Shown here in pieces: positions 12,501 through 13,755 of a DNA stretch of 13,755 nucleotides. The first letter of the stretch is position 1, and each line of letters starts with the position of its first letter. Made by a program: the position numbers and the translations under genes. Where the stretch lies: the NCBI GenBank assembly GCA_018268545.1, contig JAFDWI010000100.1:1-13755 (forward strand). Direction: 5' to 3'. Source of the DNA: Actinomycetota bacterium (lineage in GTDB: Bacteria; Actinomycetota; Acidimicrobiia; Acidimicrobiales; Iamiaceae). The notes beneath the pieces were generated by a model, which was not told the origin of the DNA, did not search any database, and saw only the letters and a program-made list of their open reading frames with translations.

Positions 12501-13561
12501 CGCCGCTCCTGCACCGACACTCGGGCACCAGCACCTGCCTGCGCCGCGATCGCTCCGGCTCCCATGGCGGTTTCGAAGAACAGACGGTCCTCGTCGACAC
12601 CGCGCCCCATCGTGGTGACGCGAAGCCCCGAGTCGCCCAGTAACCGTTCCACCTCGAGCACGGGGGCCTCGATGATCTCGTGACGATCGGCCCACCGAGC
12701 GGCTTCCCCGAGCAGCGCTGCGGGAAGTGGAACCCCGACACGACTCCTGACCAGCTCCAGCACCGTCGCCGTGTGATGGCTCAGCCCCCGATGCCGCTCG
12801 CGTCGATCGGCCTGGGATGCTCGCGCACACAGGAGAGCCTCGGCCCCGCGCGCGATGGCCGTGTCGAGGACCGGTGCGGCCTCGAGCGCGGTCGTCCCGA
12901 GGCGATGCCCGGTCCCCACGACACCGGGACCCATGCCGACCACGATCAGGTCGGCTCCCGCATCGTGGCGCGCGACTGCGAGTGCACCGGGCACGCCCAC
13001 AGCTTCACGGTCGCCGCCGAAGGCATGACCCGCGGTCACCGTTCCCGCACGCAGCAGGTCACGCTCTCCCATCGCGACGACCAGTTCGCTGAACGCGATC
13101 GGGAGCGCGGCACCATCGGTCATCACGTACGCGATGCGCAAGGTCGGCTCGATCGCGAGCGCACCGATCACCACGAGCGGCACCTGGCTGTGCAGCGTGC
13201 AGGCGACCACGACCGATCCGTCGATCCGATCGGGGAGATTATCGAGATGTTCCTCGGTCGCCCCGGTGTCGATCTGGAGGGGCGTGTAGCGAAGCTTCAT
13301 GATGTGACCGCCACCGGCGGTGGCATGGGGGCCCACGGTGAGGTTCGTCGCGACCACGTGGAACCCGCCGGTGCCGAGCCCGAGGTCGACCGCGGTGGTG
13401 TTCGCGAGCACGTCGTCGCCGACGGCGACCCGGCCGGTCACCTCGGTTATCACATACGCCCGTTCGGGTTCCGACGACGCCTCGCGAGCGATCAGCACCT
13501 GCTGGTATCCCGGCCGTTCCCGCTGGACCGCGACGACACGGGCGCGCACGAACGTGGCCAT
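12497..13561 (-). CDS. DUF3866 family protein
   Basis: The 354-residue product matches DUF3866 in length and landmarks: NTTAVDLGLGTGG at 54-66, GHIMKLRYTPLQ at 85-96, YVMTDGAALP at 145-154, GHAFGGDREA at 178-187, VVGMGPGVVGTG at 207-218 and RHRGLSHHT at 256-264. The family's function is unknown. The glycine-rich GMGPGVVGTG and the SHHT motif look like a ligand- or metal-binding site, but this is inference. There is no signal peptide or membrane helix. The gene sits between pafA and pafB: its ATG shares one base with the pafA stop (TGATG) and its stop overlaps the pafB start by four bases, so all are coupled. It could be linked to pupylation or merely co-expressed. Confidence 0.88.
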   Translation of the reverse strand: MATFVRARVVAVQRERPGYQQVLIAREASSEPERAYVITEVTGRVAVGDDVLANTTAVDLGLGTGGFHVVATNLTVGPHATAGGGHIMKLRYTPLQIDTGATEEHLDNLPDRIDGSVVVACTLHSQVPLVVIGALAIEPTLRIAYVMTDGAALPIAFSELVVAMGERDLLRAGTVTAGHAFGGDREAVGVPGALAVARHDAGADLIVVGMGPGVVGTGHRLGTTALEAAPVLDTAIARGAEALLCARASQADRRERHRGLSHHTATVLELVRSRVGVPLPAALLGEAARWADRHEIIEAPVLEVERLLGDSGLRVTTMGRGVDEDRLFFETAMGAGAIAAQAGAGARVSVQERR

Positions 13562-13755
13562 CAGGGGCTCTCGATGAGCCGCGTCACCCGTTCGTCCGAC
13601 GACCGGAACGGGTCCTTGCACAGGATCGTGCGCTGCGCCTGGTCGTTCAGCTTCAGGTGGACCCAATCGACGGTGTAGTCCCGTTTGCGTTCCTTGGCGC
13701 GGCGGATGAACGCTCCCCGAAGTCGGGCCCTGGTGGTCTGCGGTGGCGAATCCAC
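13561..13755 (-). CDS. pafA: Pup--protein ligase PafA (C-terminal fragment)
   Basis: These are the last 64 codons of a gene that begins beyond the right edge. The sequence (PPQTTRARLRG near the start, then YTVDWVHLKLNDQAQRT and LCKDPFRSSDERV) is the strongly conserved C-terminal domain of PafA. PafA uses ATP to join the C-terminal Glu of Pup to lysines of target proteins. The DWVHLKLN string distinguishes it from the related depupylase Dop. The catalytic N-terminal domain is not in view. The TGA stop shares one base with the ATG of the DUF3866 gene. A Pup ligase implies a Pup-proteasome or Pup-only system, expected in Actinobacteria. Confidence 0.93.
   Translation of the reverse strand: MDSPPQTTRARLRGAFIRRAKERKRDYTVDWVHLKLNDQAQRTILCKDPFRSSDERVTRLIESP

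Noticed and set aside
12501..12830. Upstream extension of pafB over the DUF3866 gene
   Set aside because: The added residues are low-complexity and unlike PafB. The ATGA overlap at 12497-12500 is a typical operon junction.
1..13755. CRISPR arrays, insertion sequences, phage genes, toxin-antitoxin or defence systems
   Set aside because: I found no direct-repeat arrays, transposase or integrase motifs, or small gene pairs of those types. The content and base usage look like ordinary chromosome.

Overview
The window comes from a G+C-rich actinobacterial chromosome. A Pup-ligase (PafA) tail followed by the WYL regulators PafB and PafC, a DUF4193 protein and promoters of the TANNNT type all point to Actinomycetota. 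The overall style (a fused double-domain ThyX, few Shine-Dalgarno sites) suggests a deep-branching class such as Acidimicrobiia, but this placement is inference. I see no mobile elements, CRISPR arrays, rRNA or tRNA. The window is densely coding and no gap exceeds 300 bases.

Layout, left to right. (1) Plus strand: the C-terminal end of an oligopeptide-type ABC transporter binding protein, a strong hairpin, an unrecognised 432-residue protein with a basic disordered middle, and an enoyl-CoA hydratase. (2) Minus strand, 2563-4030: a small operon of a very acidic DUF4193 zinc-ribbon protein, a protein with a lipid-droplet-protein-like C-terminal module, and a GNAT acetyltransferase. (3) Minus strand, 4160-8983: a 71-residue membrane/coiled-coil protein, TatA/B, TatC, an orphan diacylglycerol-kinase C-terminal-like protein translationally coupled to tatC, an M20 amidohydrolase, and a 540-residue ThyX-like protein built from two ThyX halves. 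(4) Plus strand: a glycerophosphodiester phosphodiesterase whose 3' end overlaps the convergent signal peptidase gene. (5) Minus strand, 9831-13755: pafA (3' end), a DUF3866 gene, pafB and pafC, joined by 1-, 4- and 4-base overlaps, then lepB.

The themes are protein turnover and its transcriptional regulators (PafA/B/C), protein export and processing (TatA/B, TatC, LepB), lipid-related enzymes and dTMP synthesis. Two observations stand out. The two ThyX halves have lost opposite parts of the signature motif and look complementary. Most transcription-unit heads have a TANNNT hexamer only 6-10 bases before the start codon and no clear Shine-Dalgarno site, implying leaderless or near-leaderless transcripts.
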